In this document: positions 28,335 to 37,500 of the stretch, one piece after another
Layout: every line of letters starts with the position of its first letter
Numbering within the stretch: position 1 is the stretch's first letter
IMG/VR virus record: IMGVR_UViG_3300032217_000206
Span: 1 to 39,996 of that record
Reading direction: 5' to 3' (one strand)
Source of the DNA: a virus
Length of the DNA stretch: 39,996 nucleotides
Notes under the pieces: model-generated
Told to the model about the DNA's origin: nothing
The model's input: the letters and a program-made list of their open reading frames with translations, nothing else
Databases searched by the model: none
Translations under genes and position numbers: made by a program

Positions 28335-28679
28335 TTATTCCTCTTCTATACCGTGTGTATAGTCATAACCTGAAATTGGCGCAATTTGTTGTATAGGTGA
28401 TGTTGTTGTTTGTTGGGCACGGTTTCTAGCTTGACGCACAGTATTAACTGCGCCCATAACATTACCTTGTCCTAATTGAGCCATGGCGGGGACAACAGCA
28501 TTTGCCATGCCTTCTGCTGAGCCCATTCTTTGATTCATGTAGTCACCAAAATTTTCAGGCGGTTTTATTGCTTGTTGAGTATTTTGATTACCCTCAACTT
28601 CACCAGTATTACGGTTAAAACCCGCATACTGCGCCCAATCACTAAATTGGGAAGGACTAGCAAAATCAAACTGTTTCAT
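28335..28679 (-). CDS. small virion-associated protein
   Basis: A 114-residue Gln/Asn/Ala-rich protein. The middle (AEGMANAVVPAMAQLGQGNV) is helical and the ends are disordered. Composition is shared with its neighbours in the ejection cluster, so it is probably a minor internal protein. Family not recognised. Confidence 0.6.
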   Translation of the reverse strand: MKQFDFASPSQFSDWAQYAGFNRNTGEVEGNQNTQQAIKPPENFGDYMNQRMGSAEGMANAVVPAMAQLGQGNVMGAVNTVRQARNRAQQTTTSPIQQIAPISGYDYTHGIEEE

Positions 28680-28688
28680 TTTTGTCCT

Positions 28689-29399
28689 TTAAATCTTAAA
28701 GCCCAAGCCTTTGCCACTTGTATTTTGGCCTTGAGTTCCACCAAAGTTGGGCGTGGTAGAAGCTTGTGGTGTGCCATAGATAACTTGAGCATATTTTGCC
28801 AATACGTCTTGTGGTGCTTGAGCGTATCCAATACGACTTGCTGCCGCTTGTTGTGCGCCAGTAAGACCCGCTTGACCTGCTGTAACCAAAGCATTGGCTG
28901 CATTTTGGCGCTGTGATTCAACATTAGCAGAAGTTTGTGCGGCAACAGTACCTAATCGTTGTTCACCAAGCTGACTCAAATTACGATCAGCCAAAGCTTG
29001 TCGGGCAGAACCAAGTCCACCTGCACCACCGTACATGGCATTCTGGCCTGATAGTTGGTTACGAATTTCTTCACGAGCGGGTTGCATTGAGGCATTAATT
29101 TGCTCTTCTTTAAACTGAGGGCTAAATAATTTCTGAAGATTTGTTAAACCGCTAACATAAGCACCAGAGCCGCCCGCCTCTTGTAAAGCGCCAGTTCTTT
29201 GACCAACATCTAAAGCTGTGTTGGCAGCAGCAGTAGTTGCAGGATTAACCTGACCGTATGTATTACCCGCCATTCCAATAGTTTTTTGATAAGCAGGAAG
29301 AAACGTGCCTATCAAAGCATCAGTTTGTGCCGTCAAACTCCGTTGCTGTTCGGGGTTTAATTGTGCTGTTGTAGAGCTTCTACTTTTTCCGCCACCCAT
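28689..29399 (-). CDS. putative ejection protein (Ala/Gln/Gly-rich, gp7-like)
   Basis: A 236-residue protein beginning MGGGKSRSSTTAQLNPEQQR, with Ala-rich helices and a Gly-rich turn (YGGAGGLGSARQALADRNLS) of the type found in DNA-transfer proteins of podoviruses. The C-terminus is a disordered Gly/Gln tail ending GLGFKI. In P22-type phages such helical proteins leave the head before DNA and line a channel into the cell. Moderate confidence because sequence identity in this class is low. Confidence 0.55.
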   Translation of the reverse strand: MGGGKSRSSTTAQLNPEQQRSLTAQTDALIGTFLPAYQKTIGMAGNTYGQVNPATTAAANTALDVGQRTGALQEAGGSGAYVSGLTNLQKLFSPQFKEEQINASMQPAREEIRNQLSGQNAMYGGAGGLGSARQALADRNLSQLGEQRLGTVAAQTSANVESQRQNAANALVTAGQAGLTGAQQAAASRIGYAQAPQDVLAKYAQVIYGTPQASTTPNFGGTQGQNTSGKGLGFKI

Positions 29400-29404
29400 G
29401 ATAT

Positions 29405-29725
29405 TTACCCTTTACCTTTCCCAGATTGACTCTGAGGTTTAATGTTTGCATTATCCCACGGTTGAATGGTATTTGAATAGGCATTTGGCATACCCATTCG
29501 TGGTTGTCCGCCTTGACCAGGCATTGTTATGTTTCTATTGCCGCCCTTACCCATAGGTTGTTGTCGGCTTGGCATAACTGCGGGAGCCGTCATTGAATCG
29601 TTTGAAATTTGGTCTGTTTCTTGTATTTGTTGGGTTTGTTGGGCGGGGAATCCCGCAGCAGGTCCCATACCTTTGCCACCACCTTGGTTTGGTGACTGCT
29701 GAAATGAAGCTGATTGCATTCCCAT
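29405..29725 (-). CDS. Gly/Gln/Pro-rich small protein
   Basis: A 106-residue low-complexity protein (GGGKGMGPAAGFPAQQTQQI and similar), almost surely disordered, with many Met. It lies between a tail-chaperone-like gene and the ejection genes. It might be a minor tail or ejection factor. The reverse-frame reading in 29547-29753 is a shadow. Confidence 0.55.
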   Translation of the reverse strand: MGMQSASFQQSPNQGGGKGMGPAAGFPAQQTQQIQETDQISNDSMTAPAVMPSRQQPMGKGGNRNITMPGQGGQPRMGMPNAYSNTIQPWDNANIKPQSQSGKGKG

Positions 29726-29728
29726 GAT

Positions 29729-30145
29729 TTATCCTTGTGGTGGAGTAGGCCAAATTACATTGTATGGATAGCCTGATTGCTTTGAGATATCTCTTAATTC
29801 TTGTCTATATGTCGCCCATTCCGCTTGAAGAGCAACACTTAGAGGATTATTAGGAATCTGAGTCCAATCTGACGCATACAACAAAGTGTTTCTTTTTTGC
29901 AAAACATCTGAAATGGCTTGATTTTCATCCAAAACCCATTGTTTAGTAGTGTAATCAAAAATAGAATATTTACTAGGCTTTGTTGGAATAACTTGTGGCT
30001 GATTATTTTCTATGTAGTAATCAGTACCAACAAAAATCCCATCGATATATGCTTCATTTGGCTGAATTTGTTGATTAATATCGCCAGATGTTTCAAGATT
30101 CCTAAGAATTTGTCCATTTATTACGGAATAAATTGTGTAATTCAT
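29729..30145 (-). CDS. tail fibre assembly / APC-type chaperone
   Basis: A 138-residue protein. The last 65 residues hold LLYASDWTQIPNNPL, AEWATYRQELRDI and GYPYNVIWPTPP, the pattern of the phage tail assembly chaperone family PF16778 (APC). The first 70 residues form a small beta domain found before it in related proteins. It directly follows, by a four-base overlap, the fibre gene at 30142-32529, which is the likely client. Confidence 0.8.
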   Translation of the reverse strand: MNYTIYSVINGQILRNLETSGDINQQIQPNEAYIDGIFVGTDYYIENNQPQVIPTKPSKYSIFDYTTKQWVLDENQAISDVLQKRNTLLYASDWTQIPNNPLSVALQAEWATYRQELRDISKQSGYPYNVIWPTPPQG

Positions 30146-32529
30146 CGTTTTAACTCCGTAGCAGACAAGAACGAGATTTGAACGCCTGGTGGCGAACCAG
30201 AGTCAAAAGTTGAAGAAGTTGATAATCCTTGCAAATAATAATTGTAAGTTCCCGCACTTATTGTTTCCGCATAAGAAATACTTGCATCACAAGAACCTGC
30301 CGTACCACTGCCCAATGGAATAGATTTATAAACTAATACAGTAGAACCTCTAACCAACCTAAAAACTGGAGCGACCTGTGCGTTATAAGTTGAATCATAT
30401 CCAATGACTTGGTTGCCATTTGTTGTAATTAAAATTGGACCACCACTTGTTGTAAAAGCAATACTTAAAATATTAGTCCAAGTAATCCCGCTAGTTGTAA
30501 TATTTGTAATGGCGGGATTTGATGCGTAAACAAGATTAGTAATTGCATTGGGGGCAATATTAGAAGTATTAACTACGTTGCCATTAAGGGTAATTTGGCT
30601 ACCATTAAAAGTAATGTTTGTGGTTGAATTACCAATAGCGGCAGTTCCATCGCCATTCAAAATAGCACCAGAACCTGTCATGGTTGTGCCAGAAATGGCG
30701 GCAGTACCAACTTTAATATTCTTACTTGCACTAACAGTAATTGAGCTTAACTCATTGGCAGTAATAGTATTGGCGGCAATTAAGTCACCAGTAATGGTTC
30801 TACCAACAATCTTAGAGCCTGTAATTGTGTTCTCAACAATCAAACTACCAGTGATGTATGTCGTAAACAATACCCATGAAGTGACATATCTGTAGACAAC
30901 AGCGTTGTTATAGTTGTTGTAGCTCACAGTCACAATGTCACCCGCAACAGGGTTTCTTCCAATTACTGCATTAGTTTCAGCATTGGTAGGAGGGCTACTG
31001 TCATTGGCAAATCGAGTAATGACATAGGTGGCAGCGCCTGGGTTTCCCGCACTACCCGCATCTCCATTTGCACCATTTGCACCGTTATAAGCAATTGCCC
31101 TAATTGGGTTAATAACATTAGTCCAATCAAGAACAGATGTTACTGTTGTGGCAGTGACGTTCAGTGGGTATGTCAACGACCAAAGAAAGTTACCCGCAAC
31201 AGTATTGCTAGGAGCCGAGGAATACCATCCTGTAGGCGGTGTAAACGCTCCAGTGCCCCAAGTATAGGTAGATGTGGTTGTTGGCCTTGCAGGAGGCGTA
31301 GAAGAGCCTGTCCATTGATAGATGGTGGGGAAGGCTGACATCACACCATTAGATCCCGCTTCACCTGGCGCACCATCATATGACACTGGCATATTAATGG
31401 TCTTGCTAATTGGGGATAGCAAGTTAGAGCCATTAACAGTCAATGTCACTACTACATTTGTAGAAGAGGACAATGGAGTTACAACAACAGATGATGATGT
31501 AGAGCTTGTGGGTGTTGCACCAGATATTGACCAACTAAATGTCGGACTTGTAACATTGGGGTATACAGCACTTAAAGTTGCATTAGGTGGGTTAAAAGCA
31601 CCACCCGCATTTTGCACAAAAGTTGTGTATCCAGAAATGTCCACATTAGGACCATTCGTGCCCGCAGCGCCTGGGTCTGTAAAGATTAACTGTACAGTTG
31701 CCACGCCCGCTTGAGACACCACGCCTGAGCTATTCTTATACCTAACTGGCACAGTAATAAATGCGGGGCTAGATGACATTGCCGTTGGTATAGGCCACAA
31801 AGCATAGTCACCCGCATCTGTTGGGTTGCCAATTGTGATGTTGGTTAAGGAAATATCGCCATAACCAGTTGTTGATGAATTACCAATACGCCATGAATTG
31901 TTTACAAACGCAACATTTGAGTCTGTTTGTGCATCAGTAAAAGGAACAACGCCCACACCATTTGATGCGTACATTGTTGGCCTAATGCCTGTAAAGCTAG
32001 GAGCCAAAGGACTACCAGAGCGAGGCACTTGCAAAACAGCGGGTGTAAAGTAAGGAACAAATTGTTGCGTCAGAACTGGAGAACTACCAGAAGTAATTAC
32101 ATCTAAATCAATAGATGCACCACTGTCTTGCAACCAACCAACATCTGGTGCAGTGGCGGAAATGGCAAACTGAATCTGTCTGCCACCAGTAGATATGTAC
32201 CAAAGAAATCTAGTAGTACCAAATCCTAAAGTAACTCTATTCCAAATGTAGTCTACTGGGTTTGTTGACTCTGCGGCATCATTGGTATTACGCAAACCAT
32301 AATACAAACGGTTTGTTGGTGAGTCACTAAAGTTTAAAGAGCCATCCGCACTGTCGGCATACTTAACTGCCATGTACTTGTATAGATATCCAAGAATCTC
32401 ACCTGTAGGACCTGTAATCTGTCCTGTCCCCGCATCGGAATTAATGCCTGTTGCAAAGTTGCTCAACAGATAGTTAATTGCCTCTGATATCTCAGATGGG
32501 GATGGATCACCGTCAAGAGCGTATGGCAT
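30142..32529 (-). CDS. tail fibre / spike protein with collagen-like patches
   Basis: A 795-residue protein. Residues 1-230: N-terminal domain with SPTNRLYYGLRNTNDAAEST and aromatic residues. About 250-400: two or more Ig-like or PKD-like beta domains. Then collagen-like Gly-X-X runs (GAPGEAGSNG near 400; GANGANGDAGSAGNPG near 500). About 560-620: repeated Ile/Thr/Ala helix-strand motif (ENTITGSKIVG, IAANTITANEL) like the DUF1983-type central fibre segment. The C-terminal 130 residues are a beta domain with IGYDSTYNAQVAPVFRLVR. Likely a host-contact spike; order with the APC gene supports this. Confidence 0.7.
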   Translation of the reverse strand: MPYALDGDPSPSEISEAINYLLSNFATGINSDAGTGQITGPTGEILGYLYKYMAVKYADSADGSLNFSDSPTNRLYYGLRNTNDAAESTNPVDYIWNRVTLGFGTTRFLWYISTGGRQIQFAISATAPDVGWLQDSGASIDLDVITSGSSPVLTQQFVPYFTPAVLQVPRSGSPLAPSFTGIRPTMYASNGVGVVPFTDAQTDSNVAFVNNSWRIGNSSTTGYGDISLTNITIGNPTDAGDYALWPIPTAMSSSPAFITVPVRYKNSSGVVSQAGVATVQLIFTDPGAAGTNGPNVDISGYTTFVQNAGGAFNPPNATLSAVYPNVTSPTFSWSISGATPTSSTSSSVVVTPLSSSTNVVVTLTVNGSNLLSPISKTINMPVSYDGAPGEAGSNGVMSAFPTIYQWTGSSTPPARPTTTSTYTWGTGAFTPPTGWYSSAPSNTVAGNFLWSLTYPLNVTATTVTSVLDWTNVINPIRAIAYNGANGANGDAGSAGNPGAATYVITRFANDSSPPTNAETNAVIGRNPVAGDIVTVSYNNYNNAVVYRYVTSWVLFTTYITGSLIVENTITGSKIVGRTITGDLIAANTITANELSSITVSASKNIKVGTAAISGTTMTGSGAILNGDGTAAIGNSTTNITFNGSQITLNGNVVNTSNIAPNAITNLVYASNPAITNITTSGITWTNILSIAFTTSGGPILITTNGNQVIGYDSTYNAQVAPVFRLVRGSTVLVYKSIPLGSGTAGSCDASISYAETISAGTYNYYLQGLSTSSTFDSGSPPGVQISFLSATELKR

Positions 32530-34145
32530 TAGAAAGCATCCTCAACAATAGTTGCTTGCCAATTAAGTGCAGTTAAATTCCATGTATTTGTAGCATCATT
32601 TGATTGCACTTTTACTGAAATAGTCCGAACATTGTTTTGTTGCGTTGTAACCCAAGGGTTGTCAGTCACAATCGATACTGTGCCCACCTGACCATATGTA
32701 GGCGCTTGAGCTGTTGAGTTAGCTCCACCAACAGTAATATCTATATTCCCAGAACCAGCTATTTCAGGCAACAACCTGTGTACATACACTTTAGAGCTGT
32801 ATGGCACAGCGCCTTGTTCATTTTGCAATACCATGTTCTGACGTTCAAACAATGCTGAAATAGGCGCACTATTAATAAAAGAATTACCAACACCTGTTTG
32901 AACTAATTTAGAACTAGCAGTGCCGCCTCGACCATAAACAACAGTACGAGAAGCAAACTTAAAATTACCGCTCACCAACTTAGGGGCTTCACAAGCATTG
33001 CAAGCATTGGCAATATCTTTGGGTGCATTCCAAATCTGCAAGTCATATCGCCATGACAGCATTTCATTGCACCAACCAGTAGATGTCAGATTAGGAAAGT
33101 AAATTTCAATCTGATTTTTTTGGGTGTTGTTAACCATGAACAAACGGTCAGAATATGTAGGGCTTAGATTGTTAAAGAAATAATCTCTAACTTTTTGGTT
33201 GCCCAAAGGATTAAAGTTTGATCCATCAAACACCCAAATGTCACGGCTATCAATGCCATATACATTGGTATCAGTATTTGACCAACAGTTGTTGTTAATC
33301 AGTCCACGACCTTGGTTAAACAAACGTATACCAAAGATAGGTGCGGTGGAGTTTTGATAAGCAATTGGACTAAAGACTACTGTGTCCCAATAGGAACAAA
33401 CATAAAAGTTACCACCTAAAAAGAAGCCATCAACAATAGGTCCACGAACAGGAATCTCTTGTTCATTGGCTACGTTGCTTATAGTAGGAACCCATGTGGC
33501 GGGCACACCAGTGTTAGCAAAAGATTGCGACCATCTTACAGTTGTAGGATAGTTAATCGTAGTGCCAATAGCATAATCTTTAGTCAAATTGCCCGCAATT
33601 AGAATGTTGCCTACATTGGGTGAGCAAAAGTTTCTAACAAATGCGGCACGAGTGGCAGTTACGCCAATGTCGTAGTTCCACACATAGTTGTTAGGTGCTT
33701 GATCGTAAATGTAGATTTCTGTTGCTGTGGGCAAGAAATACATGGGTGAGCGCAAACCATCATTGATAAAGAACACATTACCTACCCAAGAGGTGGTGAT
33801 GTTTACGTCATCAGAGTAGCCACTTAAAGCTACGCTAGGATTTGCGCCCACGCCTGGTGTAATGTTGGAGATTCCCGCAGAAGTCAATAAATACCATTTG
33901 CCTTCACGAGTGGCAGCAATAAAGGTCCATTGAGTTTCACTGCGGAAACCGCCATCCATATAAACTACGTTGCCTGGTATGGTTGAAAGAATCTCTTGTT
34001 CACCAGATATCTTTTTTACACCACGAACGTCAGCTTCAACATTGCGACCAGAGTTATATTCGTTTGGCCCCAAAGCATTGCTAGGTACATCAGGCGTGTA
34101 GCTCATGTTTGTAAAAGGCGTACGAATTCGGCTGTAGTCGCTCAT
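32529..34145 (-). CDS. tail nozzle-like protein (beta-propeller-type, gp10-like)
   Basis: A 538-residue, beta-rich protein with frequent Trp and Asn. The start (YSRIRTPFTNMSY, then GPNEYNSGRNVEADVRGVKK) is of the type used by P22 gp10 and SU10 nozzle proteins, which form the hexameric tail tip under the adaptor ring. Repeated W-containing strand patterns (TQWTFIAATREGKWYLLTS) fit a propeller. Length also fits. It is placed just downstream of the fibre gene and two small genes. The stop overlaps the next ATG by one base. Confidence 0.65.
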   Translation of the reverse strand: MSDYSRIRTPFTNMSYTPDVPSNALGPNEYNSGRNVEADVRGVKKISGEQEILSTIPGNVVYMDGGFRSETQWTFIAATREGKWYLLTSAGISNITPGVGANPSVALSGYSDDVNITTSWVGNVFFINDGLRSPMYFLPTATEIYIYDQAPNNYVWNYDIGVTATRAAFVRNFCSPNVGNILIAGNLTKDYAIGTTINYPTTVRWSQSFANTGVPATWVPTISNVANEQEIPVRGPIVDGFFLGGNFYVCSYWDTVVFSPIAYQNSTAPIFGIRLFNQGRGLINNNCWSNTDTNVYGIDSRDIWVFDGSNFNPLGNQKVRDYFFNNLSPTYSDRLFMVNNTQKNQIEIYFPNLTSTGWCNEMLSWRYDLQIWNAPKDIANACNACEAPKLVSGNFKFASRTVVYGRGGTASSKLVQTGVGNSFINSAPISALFERQNMVLQNEQGAVPYSSKVYVHRLLPEIAGSGNIDITVGGANSTAQAPTYGQVGTVSIVTDNPWVTTQQNNVRTISVKVQSNDATNTWNLTALNWQATIVEDAF

Positions 34146-34153
34146 GTCAATCC

Positions 34154-34312
34154 TTATTGAACTACTTGTTCTTCTTGCTTAGGAAGTTGCTCTTCAGCTT
34201 GCGTTTTGATTTTGACAATCAAAGGCCATGCACCAGTTTTAGAAGGCAGTTCGCCCAAAACTTGCAATACAGAGTTTACTTCTTCAACAGATAATTTCAA
34301 TGTGATTTCCAT
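34154..34312 (-). CDS. 52-residue conserved phage protein
   Basis: The ATG at 34312 with AAAGGAAAAGC upstream opens a frame MEITLKLSVEEVNSVLQVLG, then ELPSKTGAWPLIVKIKTQAE, ending QEEQVVQ. The pattern LxVEEVNxxLxxLxELPxK is well known from short phage proteins near tail genes. A strand and two helices; function unknown. Below the usual size cut-off, but the gap is filled by it. Confidence 0.75.
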   Translation of the reverse strand: MEITLKLSVEEVNSVLQVLGELPSKTGAWPLIVKIKTQAEEQLPKQEEQVVQ

Positions 34313-34357
34313 TGCTTTTCCTTTAAATTGCCACCAAGTTCAGGTGATGGCTTCCTG

Positions 34358-34573
34358 TTATGCAGATGCGGTTTGCAAAGGCGTCAGGTTTTCTGTTGTC
34401 CAGAAGTCTTTAGCCAACATAATTTTGAGGTGCTCTTTGTTACGAGCAACAGTGTCAGCCCAGTCTTCAGCAGACATTTTCTCAGGTTTTCCTGCGTTAA
34501 TCAGGTTTACTGAGTCCATTGCAGCACTATAGTGACGAGCAATTTCTTCGGTGGTTTGTGTTTCAATAGTCAT
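34358..34573 (-). CDS. 71-residue conserved phage protein
   Basis: A helical protein starting MTIETQTTEEIARHYSAAMD, with the core SVNLINAGKPEKMSAEDWAD and NKEHLKIMLAKDFWTTENL. I know this pattern from many phages near tail fibre genes; function is unknown. It follows the giant fibre gene by 16 bases and has AAAGGAAAATC as ribosome site. Confidence 0.75.
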   Translation of the reverse strand: MTIETQTTEEIARHYSAAMDSVNLINAGKPEKMSAEDWADTVARNKEHLKIMLAKDFWTTENLTPLQTASA

Positions 34574-34589
34574 GATTTTCCTTTAAATG

Positions 34590-37500
34590 TTATTTGGCTT
34601 CTAATGCCGCCAAGCGTTTACGAAGTGATTGAATTTCCTTGACCAACATTGGGACAAGTTTTGAATAGTCCACAGCCATCATCTGCTCTGTGTCTTGTGG
34701 TTGATGTACGGCTTCAGGTGCTACTGTTACCAATTCTTGAGCAATAAAACCATAACGCTGATGTGTTTGATCTGTTTTCCAATCGAACTTGCGTACTTGT
34801 AAAGAATCAATTAGTGATGAGGAAGAATCTGCATCTTGGATGTTTTCTTTTAATCGTTGGTCAGAAGTTACATTGTATAAAACAGCAGTTGTGCCTGATT
34901 GAGTAATAGAACCAATTTGACTTGTGCCGTTGTAATTAAAAACTATGTATTGAGTTCCGTTAACAGTTCCGCTTACATGGCCAATATATAGTCTTGATGC
35001 ACCAGCACCATAATAAGATTGAAAACCACCAGTATTTGCTCCAGCAAAATCTGTAGTGCCTACTGAAAAGCTACCAGCATTATCAAAAATACCCCTTGGA
35101 TTCCCATCCCCATCAGACAGCACGATGTAGTTGCTTGCTGTGCGGATGTCTAGGCCACCTTGATTGCCTGTAAAAGAACCGATGATGGTGTTTTTAGAGC
35201 CAGTAGTCATGTAATAACCAGCACCATAGTTAAAACCACCGCCTACATAAGTATTACCTATGCCTGTCGTGTTGCTATACCCTGCATATGCTCCAGCAAA
35301 TAAATTGTTGGTAGCTACACCGCTTGTTGTATATCCAGCTTTGTACCCCAAATATGTGTTTGCATTGCAATCAGAACCTGTTTGACTATACCCCGCCTGA
35401 TAACCGACCGCAGTGTTTGCAATGGCTGTAGTATTGGATGTCAAAGCGGTATGCCCAATTGCGGTATTTGAACCACCCGTTGTATTAGCGTTTAAAGCCT
35501 GAACACCCATAGCCACGTTGTCTGCGCCAGTTGTGTTTGCATAAAGCGCACGTTGACCAACAGCAGTTATACCGCCTGTAGTGTTGCTGTATCCTGCGGT
35601 GTAACCAACAGCAGTGTTATTAGATGCTGAGGTGTTGGAGTAAAGAGCGCCAGAACCAAGAACCGTGTTGTAACTTCCTGTGCTGGTGTATCCTGCATAT
35701 CCACCAATGTAAGTATTGTCTATGCCAGTTTGGTTACTATATCCAGCCTTAGTGCCAACATAGGTTTGAGCAAAATTAGAACCTGTTGTTGTTTTTGAAT
35801 AACCTGCGTGCCAACCGACGGCAACTACCGCATCCGTAGTTGTATTGGAATAAAGAGCCTGATAACCAACAGCAGTATTGTTAGATGCTGTGGTGTTGGC
35901 TTGGAGGGCTTGCATACCCATTGCCACGTTATTTCCGCCAGTGGTATTGGAGGTTAAAGCCAACTCACCAACTGCGGTATTTTGAATCCCTGTCGTATTA
36001 GCGGTTAAAGCTAATTGACCAACTGCGGTGTTGTAGTAGCCCGTTGTGTTAGCTCTTAAAGCACTACCACCAACGGCAGTTATACCAAATCCAGTTGTGT
36101 TTGCATAACCAGCTTGATAGCCAAAAACTTGAATGTCGCCAGTTGTATTGCTATACCCAGCCTGATAACCAACAGCAGTATTGTTAGATGCTGTGGTGTT
36201 GGCATTAAGCGCCAAAGAACCAATTGCAGTATTGTAGTTTCCAGTCGTGTTATATCTAAGAGCTTCTGTTCCTACAGCTACACTGTTTGTGCCAGTGCTA
36301 TTAGTTTGAAGTGCAATTGAGCCAACTGCAGTTAAATAGTTTCCAGTAGTTGTTCCGATTCCTGCAATACGCCCCACGAACACATTGTTGTCGCCAGTAG
36401 TATTGCTGTACCCTGCTTGATAGCCTATAGCAGTGTTGTTTGATGCGGTGGTGTTGTTGTACAAAGAATCTTTACCAATAGCCACGTTCTGTGTGCCAGT
36501 GCTATTGGTATACATGGCGTTGTTACCAATTGCTACGCTATCTGTTCCACCTGTTGTAGTGCTATATGCGGCGGCATGACCAATTGCAGTCAAATTGTTT
36601 GCTGTGGTTCTTGAATAACCTGCTTGGTAGCCTACAAATGTGCTGTATTGACCAGTCGTGTTTGAATAAGCGGCCTGATAACCGACAGCCGTATTATTGG
36701 AAGCTGTGGTGTTGTTGCGAAGTGCATCACCACCAATTGCAATATTTGCACCACCAGAAGTGTTAAAGAATAAGGCAGTAGCACCAACCGCAGTGTTGTA
36801 GTTACCAGCGCCAGAAGCATATAAAGCCGCCGCGCCAAGTGCAGTATTGTAGCTACCTGTGTTTTGGTATCCAGAATTGCGTCCAAAGTAAGAAACGTCT
36901 GTGCCTGTTACATTTGAGTAACCAGCTTGGTAACCGACAGCAGTATTGTTAGACGATGTAGTGTTGGCTTGTAGGGCGGCACGACCTATCGCTACATTGT
37001 TACTTCCAGATGTATTGTTATATCCTGCGTTGTATCCAACAAATACACTGCCTTCTGCCGTGGTGTTATAGCCAGCCTGACCGCCTACAAACACAGAGTC
37101 GTATGAGGAGTTTCCAGCCCATGATGCGCCACCATAACCAGCTTGCCAACCAATAGCAACGGAGTGTTGACCGTTTAAGTTGTAACCAGCTTGATAGCCA
37201 AGCGCAGTCATTTGTTGGTTTGTGGTGTTTCCAGAAAGCGCATTATCGCCAATTGCTATGTTGTAGCTACCAGTTGTATTGCTTACGGCAGACCTGTTGC
37301 CAAAGAAAGAATTTGATGCGCCAGTCGTGTTATTAAAACCAGCTTCAGCGCCTACAGCAGTATTATTTGAGGCTGTTGTATTTAATCCTAAAGCGGCGCT
37401 ACCAAATGCTGTATTGCTTTGACCAGTTGTATTTGTATAACCAGCGCCATAACCAGAAGAATTCTGACCGCCAGCAAAAGAGTTGTATATGCCAGTGGTA

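Noticed and set aside
34206-34532. 108-codon plus-strand frame
   Set aside because: It is antisense to two conserved small phage genes (34154-34312 and 34358-34573).
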